A program made the position numbers and the translations under genes. This document shows, in pieces, positions 35,262-43,626 of a DNA stretch of 50,357 bases (position 1 is the first letter of the stretch; every line of letters starts with the position of its first letter). The stretch comes from a bacterium. GTDB taxonomy: Bacteria; Patescibacteriota; Doudnabacteria; UBA920. The notes below the pieces were generated by a model that saw only the letters and a program-made list of their open reading frames with translations, ran no database searches and was not told where the DNA came from. The stretch spans positions 1 to 50,357 of the forward strand of contig JAKAGU010000001.1 in assembly GCA_021825655.1 (NCBI GenBank), given 5' to 3'.

Positions 35262-36914
35262 TTATTCCCCTGCCACCCTAAACACCTCTTCCACGTCTGT
35301 TATGCCTTCCAAAGCTTTTAAAAGCCCATCCTGGGTCATGGTAATCATGCCTTGGGCTTGGCCGCCCTTTTTGAAATCCGTCATGCTGGCTTCGGAAAAA
35401 ATTAGCTTTTGGATATTGTCGGTGTTTTCCAGGACTTCGTAAATGCCAATCCGGCCCGAATAGCCTAAGTGGTGGCATTCTTCACAGCCTTCGCTGTGGA
35501 AAAACTGCAAGGCTTTGGGCACCACCAGTCCGGAACTTTTCGGAATTTGGCTTAGGATTAATTTCACGTGATCCATGAGGGTGGGCGAAAGCTGGGCCGG
35601 TTTTTTGCATGCCTGGCAGAGCCTTCTCACCAGCCGCTGCGCCAGGATGCAGGACAAAGCGGGCGCCACCACAAAGGGTTTGATCCCCATATTCAACAGG
35701 CGCGGGATGGCGCCGGCTGCGTCATTGGTATGGAGCGTAGACAGCACCATGTGGCCGGTCAGCGCGGCCTGCATGGAAACTTCCGCGGTTTCCTGGTCCC
35801 GGATTTCCCCCACCATCACGATATCCGGATCCTGTCTTAAAATTGCGCGCAGTCCCTGGGCAAAATCAAAATTATGGCTGTGGTCAATGGGGGTTTGGAC
35901 AATGCCTTCCAGCTTGTATTCCACCGGGTCTTCCAGGGTGATAATTTTCACGCCCGGCTCATTGAGTTCGTTTAAAAAAGCATACAAGGAAGTAGTCTTG
36001 CCGCTGCCCGTGGGCCCCGTGGTGATCACCATGCCATTGGGCTTGGCTAAAACGCGGTGCAGGATTTCCTGGTGCTCGGGCCTGAAGCCTAAATCCTTAA
36101 GCTTTAAATTGACTGCGCCCGTGCCCAAAAGCCGCATCACCACTTCTTCGCCATAGGCGGAAGGCAGCACGGAGACGCGCACGTCTATGGGCTTGCCCAA
36201 ATAATAAAAAGTTATGCGCCCGTCCTGGGCTTCGTTTTCTACGTTAAGCTTAAGTTTGGAAATAATTTTCAGGCGGGTGATAAAGGATTTCTGCAAAGTC
36301 TTGCTTAAGTGCAAAATATCCTGCAGCACGCCGTCCACGCGGAACCGCACTTTCACAAAATGCTCTTCCGGTTCAATGTGAATATCAGAAGATTTATAAT
36401 ACAAGCTGGCGCCGAAAATCATTCCCACCAAATCCGTGGCCGTATGTTTTTTTTGTTCCTCTTCCGAAGCCAGTGTTTTAAAAAGCTCGTGGTAGTCTTC
36501 TGTCTTTTCCACCCTAACGACATCGTCGTGCGCGGCCTTGGGCCGCATCACCTTGGCGTAAAACCTTAAAACCTGTTCCAGGCTTTTATGGGAAATTACA
36601 TACACGGTCAGTTTGTTGTGCTGGGAAAACTCTCTAAGTTTTTCCAGCAGCAAGGGGTGGTCCGGGTCAGTGATGCCGATCCGCAAGTCCGTTTGTTCTT
36701 TATAGAACGGCACTGCGCCCATTTCCTTCGCCTCCTCTTCGGTAAACATGCCCAGCACATTCAAATCAATGGGGAAATTGTGCAAGTCAATATAGGGCAG
36801 GCCCAAAGCCCCGGCGCGGGCCTGGGTTTCGCGCTCCTGCATCTGCCGGTTCAGCTCATCCAAGCTTTGTTGCAGGTCCGTTTTGGAACTGGAAAACATG
36901 GTATTTTTAGGCAT
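35262..36914 (-). CDS. pilB: Type IV pilus assembly / type II secretion ATPase (PilB/GspE)
   Basis: 550 residues. The N-terminal MshEN-type domain (about 1-150) precedes the ATPase core: Walker A GPTGSGKTTS (about residue 300), the Asp box ILEDPVEYKLEG, Walker B and the His box (RQDPDIVMVGEIRDQETAE, ALTGHMVLSTLHTNDA), and a four-Cys zinc motif (CQAC, then CEECHHLGY). This hexameric motor drives pilin assembly. Other pilus genes are not in the window. A second in-frame ATG is at 36899. The extended -10 at 36954 may serve it. Confidence 0.95.
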   Translation of the reverse strand: MPKNTMFSSSKTDLQQSLDELNRQMQERETQARAGALGLPYIDLHNFPIDLNVLGMFTEEEAKEMGAVPFYKEQTDLRIGITDPDHPLLLEKLREFSQHNKLTVYVISHKSLEQVLRFYAKVMRPKAAHDDVVRVEKTEDYHELFKTLASEEEQKKHTATDLVGMIFGASLYYKSSDIHIEPEEHFVKVRFRVDGVLQDILHLSKTLQKSFITRLKIISKLKLNVENEAQDGRITFYYLGKPIDVRVSVLPSAYGEEVVMRLLGTGAVNLKLKDLGFRPEHQEILHRVLAKPNGMVITTGPTGSGKTTSLYAFLNELNEPGVKIITLEDPVEYKLEGIVQTPIDHSHNFDFAQGLRAILRQDPDIVMVGEIRDQETAEVSMQAALTGHMVLSTLHTNDAAGAIPRLLNMGIKPFVVAPALSCILAQRLVRRLCQACKKPAQLSPTLMDHVKLILSQIPKSSGLVVPKALQFFHSEGCEECHHLGYSGRIGIYEVLENTDNIQKLIFSEASMTDFKKGGQAQGMITMTQDGLLKALEGITDVEEVFRVAGE

Positions 36915-36926
36915 GGTTTTTGTTTC

Positions 36927-36959
36927 AAAAAACAGGCGAATCTTCTCGCCTGTATTATA
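36927..36959 (-). terminator. Terminator of the DHH-like gene, overlapping a possible pilB promoter
   Basis: On the minus strand CAGGCGA pairs with TCGCCTG (36933-36952), followed by T6. Just upstream is TGGTATAAT (-10 at 36954-36959), so transcription from it would begin within the hairpin. Confidence 0.7.
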
Positions 36960-36982
36960 CCATAAATTCCCGTTATCGGTTT

Positions 36983-38134
36983 TTACAGCATGAGCACGGA
37001 ATGCAGCAGTTTGTCTTCAACCGCTTCCAAGGAAGCTTCCGCCACCGCAAACTCATAAATATGATAGGGCTCACCCGCAGCTTCCAGCACCTTGAGCGGC
37101 TGGCCAAAATTTTTTTCATAGGGTTCGCTTTTGGCTTCCAGGTGCAGGGCAAAAAACAAACGCGCGGGCGCGCCCAGACGGCTCTGCGCCAGCAGCCCTA
37201 AAACCTGGTACCCCGACACGTTGGCCAAAAGTTCTTTTAGGGCAGGAAGCAGCAAATCTTCGCTTGCCTCGGTTTTTTCAAAATCACCCGCATTAAGTAC
37301 GGAGTAAGCCGCGCGCGCCGTTTCCAAAACTTTCAGCCTGGCCAAAGCCCGGCCCCAAAGCTTGAGCAAAGGCAAAGACTTGGTTTTGTAGACATGCTTA
37401 ATAATCTCCTGCTGCCGGCCGCCTAAGGCCACCAGGCGCGAAGCTTTCATTAAGGCCTGGGGTGTGGTCTGCGCGTGCTGGAAACTGTTGGTCTGGGTAA
37501 TGATTCCGGTTAAAAGACAAGTGGCGATCTGTTCATCAACCAGCTGCTGTTCGTACTGCTCGAATAGCCCGGACAAAACTTCGGCCAGGGAAGTGGCGGT
37601 AACATCCACCAGATTCACCGCGCCGAAATACTCATTGCCGGGCTTATTGTCGACGTTGATTTTCGGAGTCTCGTAAAAAACTTCCGTGTTGTCACGAAAC
37701 AGTCCGCCCAGGTCTTCAAAAGCCTGGCAGCCCAGGACAACCAGCAGGTCCACCGGAAATTTTTCATTCTTGAATTTGACCTCATCGGGCACAAACGGCG
37801 CGCTCTTGGATTTGAGGTAAATTTCCACCCTGTTTTCCAGCACCTGATAGCTTAGCTCATCCAATTTTTTTTGGGCCGTGTCTAATTCCACCACCAGGCT
37901 CTTTACGCTCTGTACGGTGTTTTTTAGTTCTGCGGCTTTGGGCAAAAAAGCAAACTCAGCGCCGGGCTGAGCGCTGGTCACCACCTCGACCTCCTTGCCC
38001 AATTTTTCCAAAAACAGGCGCATGGCCAAACCGGAAGCCAGGGCGTCTGCGTGCAAAACTTCCGGCAAGGCGACCAGGATTTTTTTGGCTTTGCCAATCT
38101 GGTCAAAAACCTGCTGTTCAATTTTTGTATCCAT
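36983..38134 (-). CDS. DHH-family phosphoesterase-like protein with degenerate active site
   Basis: 383 residues with the layout of DHH/DHHA1 proteins (NrnA, RecJ type). Motif I is LPEVLHADALASG (D30 kept), but the second motif reads VVLGCQAFEDLG, with Gly for the usual Asp, and the defining DHH reads D162-N163-K164 in NVDNKPGNEYFG. Two of the metal ligands are therefore lost. The C-terminal DHHA1-like nucleic-acid-binding half is recognisable only loosely. It may be a non-catalytic nucleotide-binding protein. It has its own promoter and precedes pilB. Confidence 0.8.
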   Translation of the reverse strand: MDTKIEQQVFDQIGKAKKILVALPEVLHADALASGLAMRLFLEKLGKEVEVVTSAQPGAEFAFLPKAAELKNTVQSVKSLVVELDTAQKKLDELSYQVLENRVEIYLKSKSAPFVPDEVKFKNEKFPVDLLVVLGCQAFEDLGGLFRDNTEVFYETPKINVDNKPGNEYFGAVNLVDVTATSLAEVLSGLFEQYEQQLVDEQIATCLLTGIITQTNSFQHAQTTPQALMKASRLVALGGRQQEIIKHVYKTKSLPLLKLWGRALARLKVLETARAAYSVLNAGDFEKTEASEDLLLPALKELLANVSGYQVLGLLAQSRLGAPARLFFALHLEAKSEPYEKNFGQPLKVLEAAGEPYHIYEFAVAEASLEAVEDKLLHSVLML

Positions 38135-38179
38135 AAAAATATAAAGGGTTATCTCCCCGCAACATGCAAAGGATTTTCC

Positions 38180-38208
38180 ATTATAGGCAATTTTACTTAA
38201 AGAGTCAA
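38180..38208 (-). promoter_or_regulatory. Promoter of the DHH-like gene
   Basis: On the minus strand: TTGACT (38203-38208), 17 bp, TATAAT (38180-38185). Confidence 0.75.
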
Positions 38209-38214
38209 TCCAGG

Positions 38215-38220
38215 TAAAAT
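38215..38220 (+). promoter_or_regulatory. -10 box of tsaE, leaderless
   Basis: TAAAAT ends exactly 6 nt before the ATG at 38227. Confidence 0.6.
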
Positions 38221-38226
38221 ACCTTT

Positions 38227-38625
38227 ATGAAAAGCGCTTTTATCGCATCCCTAAACGAGCTGGACAAACTGGCAGACCAGCTGGCCAAAAGCCTGACTGG
38301 CGGGGAAATACTGGCTCTGGTGGGAGATTTAGGCGCCGGCAAAACCACCTTTACCCAAAAGCTTGCCAAGCGCTTAAAAGTAACGGCCCGCGTATCCAGC
38401 CCGACTTTCGTGCTTATGAACTTGTTTAAGGCCCGGCTAAAAAACGGACGTGCTGTTACCCTTTACCACCTAGACCTGTACCGGGCGCAAAATTTTAAAG
38501 AAGTGAAGGCTTTGGGGATTACCGAATTCTGGGAACAAAAAAATTCCATAACCGTCATTGAATGGGCGGACAGGATAAAAAAATATTTGCCGAAACATGC
38601 CCTGCTTATTAAATTCAAAAACTAA
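38227..38625 (+). CDS. tsaE: tRNA t6A synthesis ATPase TsaE
   Basis: 132 residues, a single-domain P-loop protein with Walker A GDLGAGKTT (33-41), SSPTFVLMN, and the late EWADRIKKYLP segment typical of TsaE/YjeE. TsaE works with TsaB and TsaD in threonylcarbamoyl-adenosine formation at tRNA A37. It is the first gene of an operon with vanW and ruvB; vanW starts 29 bp before its stop codon. Confidence 0.95.
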   Translation: MKSAFIASLNELDKLADQLAKSLTGGEILALVGDLGAGKTTFTQKLAKRLKVTARVSSPTFVLMNLFKARLKNGRAVTLYHLDLYRAQNFKEVKALGITEFWEQKNSITVIEWADRIKKYLPKHALLIKFKN

Positions 38626-39841
38626 ATTTAGCTTGCTGCCGGCAACGCTGTTTATGCTGGCGGCTTTTCCGGCTCATGCCGCTACCCCGGGACTGACCTT
38701 GTTTTATCAGGACCAGAAATTCCCCGTGGACACCCAAACCCTGAGCTCCTGGCAGCGGCAGGCCCAGCTGCCCACCAGCAGCAACCTGGTGTTCAGCCAG
38801 CCTAAGCCCCAGCAGCTGGCCGCTGAATTTTTTGAGCAGTCGCCGGAACCAACGCCCCTGCAAAAAACCGCCTACAATTACAGCCCGGCCGCCGTATACG
38901 GCTACATCAGCAGCCTGGCGCAAAAACTCGACACGCCGGCAGTCGAACCGGAACTTACCATTTTAAACCAGCGGGCAATAAAATTTACTCCGCCCCAGGA
39001 CGGACTCTCTACGGACGTATTCGCCAGTACGCAAAACGCTCTTTCTGCCCTGGAAAACAACACCACCTCCACCCGGCTGACCATTAGCGTCGCTCCGCCG
39101 CGGACCAAACTTTCCGACCTGAACGACTTGGGGATTAACGAACTGGTGGCGCGGGGAGAATCCGCTTTTAAAGGCAGCCCCAGCAACCGGCGGCACAATA
39201 TTAAAATCGGGGTGGAAAAAATGTCCGGCATCATCCTGGCGCCGGGCGAAGAGTTCAGCTTCAATAAATTCTTGGGGCCGGTGGAGGCTGAAGAAGGCTT
39301 CTTGCCGGAACTGGTTATTAAAAAAGAAGGCACCATCCCCGAACTGGGCGGCGGCCTCTGTCAGGTGTCTTCCACCACTTTCCGGGCCGCCATGGCGGCG
39401 GGCCTGCCGATTAAAGAGCGGAAAAACCATGCCTACGCAGTCCAGTACTACTCGCCCCAAGGCACGGACGCCACTATATACCCGGGGTCTGTGGACTTAA
39501 AATTTGTGAACGACACGCCGGGCAGCCTGCTTATCTGGCCCTATTTAAAAGACAAAGATCATTTGAACTTTGATTTTTACGGCACCAAAGACAACCGCAC
39601 GGTCACGCTGTCCAAACCCGTCACCTACGACCGAAAGGATGACGGCTCAATGAAAGCCACCTGGGAACGGGAAGTGGTAAAAAACGGCATCACAAAAAAA
39701 GACGTTTTTAAATCCGTCTACCAGTCACCGGCCCTGTTCCATAAAGAAGAAACCTTTGTCAAAGCCTCCTCCACTCCGCCCAGCTCTCCATCCACGCCCG
39801 CCACCACCGGCAACTCAACCCCCCAATCTTCCACCAACTAA
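38597..39841 (+). CDS. VanW family secreted protein
   Basis: 414 residues. The signal peptide (to about residue 29, ending AAFPAHA) is followed by a variable segment (30-170) and a VanW domain (about 170-340) with MSGIILAPGEEFSFNKFLGP, ELGGGLCQVSSTTFRAAMAAG and RKNHAYAVQYY. The C-terminus has a G5-like strand region and a Ser/Thr/Pro-rich tail. VanW proteins are found in Gram-positive and CPR cell walls; their biochemical role is not settled, though the GGxCQ motif is strictly kept. Its start lies within tsaE, implying coupling. Confidence 0.88.
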   Translation: MPCLLNSKTKFSLLPATLFMLAAFPAHAATPGLTLFYQDQKFPVDTQTLSSWQRQAQLPTSSNLVFSQPKPQQLAAEFFEQSPEPTPLQKTAYNYSPAAVYGYISSLAQKLDTPAVEPELTILNQRAIKFTPPQDGLSTDVFASTQNALSALENNTTSTRLTISVAPPRTKLSDLNDLGINELVARGESAFKGSPSNRRHNIKIGVEKMSGIILAPGEEFSFNKFLGPVEAEEGFLPELVIKKEGTIPELGGGLCQVSSTTFRAAMAAGLPIKERKNHAYAVQYYSPQGTDATIYPGSVDLKFVNDTPGSLLIWPYLKDKDHLNFDFYGTKDNRTVTLSKPVTYDRKDDGSMKATWEREVVKNGITKKDVFKSVYQSPALFHKEETFVKASSTPPSSPSTPATTGNSTPQSSTN

Positions 39842-39844
39842 TTT

Positions 39845-40903
39845 ATGATTCAAGCTCAAAAACCAGACAACCAGCCGGAAACGATTACTCCCTTGGATGC
39901 TGCCCAGAATGCGCCCGAGGACGCTTCTTTGGACCAAAATCTGCGCCCCGGCAAACTGGCCGACTACGTGGGGCAAACTGCGGTCAAAAACAACCTCTCC
40001 GTGGTCATGTCTGCAGCCAAACAGCGCAATGAAGTCTTGGAACACGTTTTGCTATACGGGCCTCCTGGCCTGGGCAAGACCACGCTGGCCCACATTATTG
40101 CGCGCGAAATGGGTTCTAACATTAAAATCACTTCCGGTCCGGCCATTGAGCGGGCCGGGGATCTAGCCTCCCTGCTTACCAACCTGGAAAGCGGCGATGT
40201 TTTGTTTGTGGACGAAATCCACCGGCTCAACAAGGCGGTGGAAGAAGTACTGTATCCGGCCATGGAAGACTACGTTTTGGATATTATTTTAGGAAAGGGC
40301 CCGGGTGCCCGCAGCATCCGCATGGAACTGCCCCGCTTTACCTTAATCGGCGCGACCACGCGCATCGGCCTCCTCTCCTCCCCCCTGCGGGACCGTTTTG
40401 GCGCAACCTACCGCCTGGAATATTATGAACAGCCGGAGCTGGAAAGCATTATCCTGCGCAACGCCGGAATCCTTAATGCCAAAATCGATGCCGCGGCCGC
40501 GGGCGAGCTGGCCAAGCGGAGCCGTTTCACCCCGCGCATCGCCAACCGGCTCTTAAAGCGCATCCGGGATTTTGCCCAAGTTTTCGGCCATGATACAATT
40601 ACCATACCAACGGCGCAAAAGGCTCTGGATCTGCTGGAGGTGGATGCTTTGGGCCTGGATAAAAACGACCGCCGCATACTGGATGCGCTGATTAATAAAT
40701 TTTCCGGCCGGCCTGTGGGCTTGAACACCCTGGCCGCGGCCACAGGCGAAGAAGAGGACACCATCACCGATATCCACGAACCCTTCCTCATCCGCCTGGG
40801 CCTGCTGGTAAAAACCCCGAAGGGCCGCCAGGCCACCGAGGCCGCCTACAAACACCTGGGCTTAACGCCGCCCCCCGCTTCAGGACAAACCGCTTTGCTT
40901 TAA
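39845..40903 (+). CDS. ruvB: Holliday junction branch migration ATPase RuvB
   Basis: 352 residues. Walker [10 protein letters not shown] (72-80), Walker B VDEIHR, sensor 1 [11 protein letters not shown] and a winged-helix C-terminus ([20 protein letters not shown]) are all typical. The N-terminus has about 25 extra, low-complexity residues. RuvB hexamers drive branch migration together with RuvA (20839-21396). It follows vanW after 3 bp, so it is in the same operon although the functions differ. Confidence 0.97.
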   Translation: MIQAQKPDNQPETITPLDAAQNAPEDASLDQNLRPGKLADYVGQTAVKNNLSVVMSAAKQRNEVLEHVLLYGPPGLGKTTLAHIIAREMGSNIKITSGPAIERAGDLASLLTNLESGDVLFVDEIHRLNKAVEEVLYPAMEDYVLDIILGKGPGARSIRMELPRFTLIGATTRIGLLSSPLRDRFGATYRLEYYEQPELESIILRNAGILNAKIDAAAAGELAKRSRFTPRIANRLLKRIRDFAQVFGHDTITIPTAQKALDLLEVDALGLDKNDRRILDALINKFSGRPVGLNTLAAATGEEEDTITDIHEPFLIRLGLLVKTPKGRQATEAAYKHLGLTPPPASGQTALL

Positions 40904-40942
40904 TTTTATTTAAATTACCCCTACGATTTAACCCGCCCTTTT

Positions 40943-41155
40943 ATGAACCTTTCCTCCCCGATTAATCTGCTGATTGCTGGAATATATTTTTTGTTGGTTG
41001 TTGTCCTGAGTTTCTTTTCTGTGTTCGGCGTGTATGTGCTGGTGCGCTACGCCCAGTCGCGCATGGTAGCTTTGGGTGTAAGTTTGCTGTACGGCTTTTT
41101 TTACCTGACTATCCTTTCAGCCTCATATTCTAACCTGCAGCAAATCCTCAAATAA
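40943..41155 (+). CDS. Small two-helix membrane protein
   Basis: 70 residues with two hydrophobic segments (about 7-32, INLLIAGIYFLLVVVLSFF and on, and 42-62, MVALGVSLLYGFFYLTILS) joined by a YVLVRYAQSR loop that places a basic patch on one face. No family is recognised. It lies 39 bp after ruvB and 6 bp before the PH-domain gene, so it probably belongs to that envelope pair. Confidence 0.65.
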   Translation: MNLSSPINLLIAGIYFLLVVVLSFFSVFGVYVLVRYAQSRMVALGVSLLYGFFYLTILSASYSNLQQILK

Positions 41156-41161
41156 CCTCCT

Positions 41162-41698
41162 ATGCGCCGCCTTTTCCCCAGCCAGCAAGACGAAGAAAAA
41201 ATTTTTTTGGTCATTCACGAACACTGGTTTCATCTTTTTTTAAAAGTTGTGGTTTGGTTTATTTTTGCCGCTGCGCTCCTGGCTTTTAACCGGTACGCGC
41301 CCGAATACCTCCCCATGCTGTTTGAGGACACGGCCGGGTCAGTCACCCGCCTGTTCACCCAGGTTTACACTCTGTTTTTAACCTTAAGTATTTTTATTAT
41401 CTGGCTGTCCTACTACCTTAACCTGCAGGTTATTACAGACCGCCGGATTGTGGACGTGCACCAAGAGGGCTTGTTTTCCCATACTGTATCCGAACTCCAC
41501 ATAGAAAACATCGAGGACGTCACCAGCGACACCAAGGGCCTGTTTGGCACTCTGTTCAACTACGGCATGGTGTACGTGCAGACCGCTGCCAGCATCGAGC
41601 GCTTTGAGTTTGACAACGTGCCCAACCCGGCAGCGATTGAAAAGCTGATTTTGGACCTGTATGAAAAAAATCCCCACGGCGGACTGCACCAGGGGTAA
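41162..41698 (+). CDS. Membrane protein with bacterial PH-like domain
   Basis: 178 residues. A short N-terminal cytoplasmic strand (QDEEKIFLVIHEHW) is followed by two transmembrane helices (about 24-44 and 65-85) and a C-terminal YdbS/bPH2-type domain: YLNLQVITDRRIVDVHQEGLF, LHIENIEDV, GMVYVQTA, FDNVPNPAAIEKLI. The V-P-x-P ending is characteristic. The role in these small membrane proteins is unknown, perhaps lipid or envelope stress. A terminator follows. Confidence 0.85.
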   Translation: MRRLFPSQQDEEKIFLVIHEHWFHLFLKVVVWFIFAAALLAFNRYAPEYLPMLFEDTAGSVTRLFTQVYTLFLTLSIFIIWLSYYLNLQVITDRRIVDVHQEGLFSHTVSELHIENIEDVTSDTKGLFGTLFNYGMVYVQTAASIERFEFDNVPNPAAIEKLILDLYEKNPHGGLHQG

Positions 41699-41709
41699 GC
41701 CGCTTCATC

Positions 41710-41741
41710 CCCCGCTTTTTTCCAGGCGGGGTGTTTATTTT
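41710..41741 (+). terminator. Terminator of the tsaE-vanW-ruvB operon
   Basis: CCCCGC (41710-41715) pairs with GCGGGG (41726-41731), then TGTTTATTTTT. Confidence 0.7.
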
Positions 41742-41761
41742 TAATCTCCCAAACCACTTTC

Positions 41762-42826
41762 ATGTTTGCACTTCTTATGGCCGGAGGGCAGGGCACGCGC
41801 CTCTGGCCCGTATCCCGCAAAGCCAAACCTAAGCAGCTATTAAAGCTTATTGAGAACAAAACCCTGCTGGAAGCCACCTACCACCGGCTCCTGCACGGCT
41901 TTGCGCCAAAAGAAATTTTTATTGCCACCACGGCGGATTACGAGAGGCACATAAAAAAACAGCTCCCGGAAATCCCAAAAACCAACTACTCCATTGAGCC
42001 GGTATTAAAAGACCGCGGCCCAGCCTTAGGCTTGGCAGCCCTGCTCATGCACCACGCAAATCGGCAAAGCGCCTTTGTCACCTCCTGGAGCGACCACTAC
42101 ATAAAAGACCAGGCCGCGTACTTTAAAACCCTGGATTTGGCGGAACAGGTTTTAAAAACCCACCCTAACAGCTTCATTACCATTGGCGTAAAACCCGCCC
42201 ATGCCCACACCGGCTTGGGCTACATTAAGCTGGCCGGCCAGCTGGGACACAAGGCCTTCAAAGTTTCGGCTTTTAAGGAAAAACCCGACCTGAAAACAGC
42301 GGAAAAATTTGTTAAAAGTAAAAAATACTTATGGAATACCGGCTACTTTATTTGCCGCACTGAACACCTGCTGGAGCTTTATGCCGAACACCTGCCCGAA
42401 ATCTATGCCCTGTTGATGAAAATCAAGCCCTTTATCGGTAGCAAGAAGCAACAGTGGGCCATCGACAAATATTATCCGGCCATGCCAAAACAGGATATTG
42501 AAAAAGGTTTGATTGAAAAACTTAACCAGGTGGCCGTTATTGAAGCGAGTTTTGACTGGGCGGACATCGGCAGCTGGCAAATTATCAAAGACGTGCTTTC
42601 GGAAAAAAACGACAACTTAATCAAGGGCCTGGCCTTGCACCACAAAGCCGAGGGCAGCCTGATTTATAACTTCGAAAACAAGCTGGTGGCCGTAACCGGA
42701 CTCAAGGATATTATTGTGGTCAACACCAAGGATGCCTTGCTGATTGCCCCCAAAAATCAAAGCGAAGCGGTTAAGGAATTGATTGAAAAAATCAAAAGCG
42801 AGCCTAATTTGAAAAAATACCTCTAA
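41762..42826 (+). CDS. manC: Mannose-1-phosphate guanylyltransferase
   Basis: 354 residues of the nucleotidyltransferase fold: MAGGQGTRLWPVSRKAKPKQ (7-26) is the nucleotide-binding and catalytic loop of GDP-mannose pyrophosphorylases; the SWSDHYIKD, KPDLKTAEKFV, WNTGYF and SFDWADIGSWQ segments fit the same family. It makes GDP-mannose from mannose-1-phosphate and GTP for glycans or glycoproteins. It is ManC-like but lacks the C-terminal isomerase domain of bifunctional forms. It stands alone, between two terminators. Confidence 0.9.
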   Translation: MFALLMAGGQGTRLWPVSRKAKPKQLLKLIENKTLLEATYHRLLHGFAPKEIFIATTADYERHIKKQLPEIPKTNYSIEPVLKDRGPALGLAALLMHHANRQSAFVTSWSDHYIKDQAAYFKTLDLAEQVLKTHPNSFITIGVKPAHAHTGLGYIKLAGQLGHKAFKVSAFKEKPDLKTAEKFVKSKKYLWNTGYFICRTEHLLELYAEHLPEIYALLMKIKPFIGSKKQQWAIDKYYPAMPKQDIEKGLIEKLNQVAVIEASFDWADIGSWQIIKDVLSEKNDNLIKGLALHHKAEGSLIYNFENKLVAVTGLKDIIVVNTKDALLIAPKNQSEAVKELIEKIKSEPNLKKYL

Positions 42827-42837
42827 ATAATAAAAGC

Positions 42838-42870
42838 AGCCGGTATGGAAAATTCCATACCGGCTTTTTT
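42838..42870. terminator. Bidirectional terminator after manC
   Basis: An 11-bp stem (42838-42848 with 42855-42865) around AAAATT, followed by T-run. It ends both manC and the convergent secreted protein gene. Confidence 0.9.
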
Positions 42871-43444
42871 AGAGCAGCCACCGTAACCCGACCAGCGGCG
42901 TGAGGGAGCCGCTTTTCCAGAGCGGGGCAAACCACAGCTTAAACGGGGTGTGGGGCAGCGCCAGCTCAAGCTTGGGTCCGGTCCCTTTAGCGGCTTCAGT
43001 CAGCGTACCAAGGCCAAGCTTGGCTGTAACCTGGCAGTTGGTTTCCACTTTATACCAGAAACCGCTGCCGCCGTCTTCGAACACCGCGAGACCGGAAACC
43101 CGGCCCTTGCCAACCCACACGTAAGAGCCGATACGGGCCGGATGCTTGTCCTCCTCCAGTCCGCCGCCCAGGGCAAGCTGCACCCAAGGCTGCGGGCTAT
43201 AGGTTGCACCCGCGTATGCCTGGCTATAGCCTTGCTGCACCTGGAACCAGACAAAACTGCCCAAGCTGCCCTTTACCGGCTTGGTGAGCAGGCCGTCAAT
43301 CCGGGGAGTTGCGTTGCCGCCGGAAAAATAAGTGCGCTCTTCCACCCAATTTTGGCCAAATGCCAATCCTGCCAAGAGCAGCGTAAATGCGGCCAGTTCC
43401 CCAACCGTCAACGCCAACCGAGCTTTCAGTGACTGTTTTACCAT
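42869..43444 (-). CDS. Secreted beta-rich protein B, unknown function
   Basis: 191 residues. An N-terminal signal (to about residue 30, LAAFTLLLAGLAFGQ) is followed by alternating amphipathic strands (SFVWFQVQQGYSQAYAGATY, PWVQLALGGGL, GSYVWVGKGRVSGLAVF, FWYKVETNCQVTAKLGLGTL), ending with a strand LTPLVGLRWLL. It is barrel-like in pattern, as are proteins A and C, but with no clear sequence identity by eye. It has an AAAGGAGG ribosome site and is divergent from the second TrmB-type regulator, mirroring the A/trmB1 arrangement. Confidence 0.75.
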   Translation of the reverse strand: MVKQSLKARLALTVGELAAFTLLLAGLAFGQNWVEERTYFSGGNATPRIDGLLTKPVKGSLGSFVWFQVQQGYSQAYAGATYSPQPWVQLALGGGLEEDKHPARIGSYVWVGKGRVSGLAVFEDGGSGFWYKVETNCQVTAKLGLGTLTEAAKGTGPKLELALPHTPFKLWFAPLWKSGSLTPLVGLRWLL

Positions 43445-43498
43445 CTTAATCCTCCTTTGCGTTGTGAACCCCGCCAGGTGTTTTTGTTTTGACCAATA

Positions 43499-43527
43499 AC
43501 AATAACCTAAAATCTACAAATTGTCAA
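43499..43527 (-). promoter_or_regulatory. Promoter of secreted protein B
   Basis: On the minus strand: TTGACA (43522-43527), 17 bp, TATTGT (43499-43504). Confidence 0.65.
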
Positions 43528-43530
43528 TAC

Positions 43531-43553
43531 TTTTATAACAACATATTATAAAA
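43531..43553. promoter_or_regulatory. Inverted repeat between secreted protein B and trmB2
   Basis: TTTTATAA, a 7-nt spacer, TTATAAAA: perfect 8-bp arms, 4 bp upstream of the protein B -35. A second repeat TTTATTT-ATG-AAATAAA lies at 43569-43585. Confidence 0.5.
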
Positions 43554-43589
43554 ATAGATAAATTTGGCTTTATTTATGAAATAAAATTG

Positions 43590-43608
43590 TGTTGACAAAA
43601 CTTCAACA
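43590..43608. promoter_or_regulatory. Inverted repeat over the trmB2 -35 box, likely operator
   Basis: TGTTGA, a 7-nt spacer, TCAACA, overlapping the -35 (43592-43597). This mirrors the repeat over the trmB1 -35. Confidence 0.45.
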
Positions 43609-43620
43609 ACATGCTATCAT
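43592..43620 (+). promoter_or_regulatory. Promoter of trmB2, leaderless
   Basis: TTGACA (43592-43597), 17 bp, TATCAT preceded by TGC (43615-43620), 6 nt before the ATG. Confidence 0.75.
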
Positions 43621-43626
43621 TTAGGT

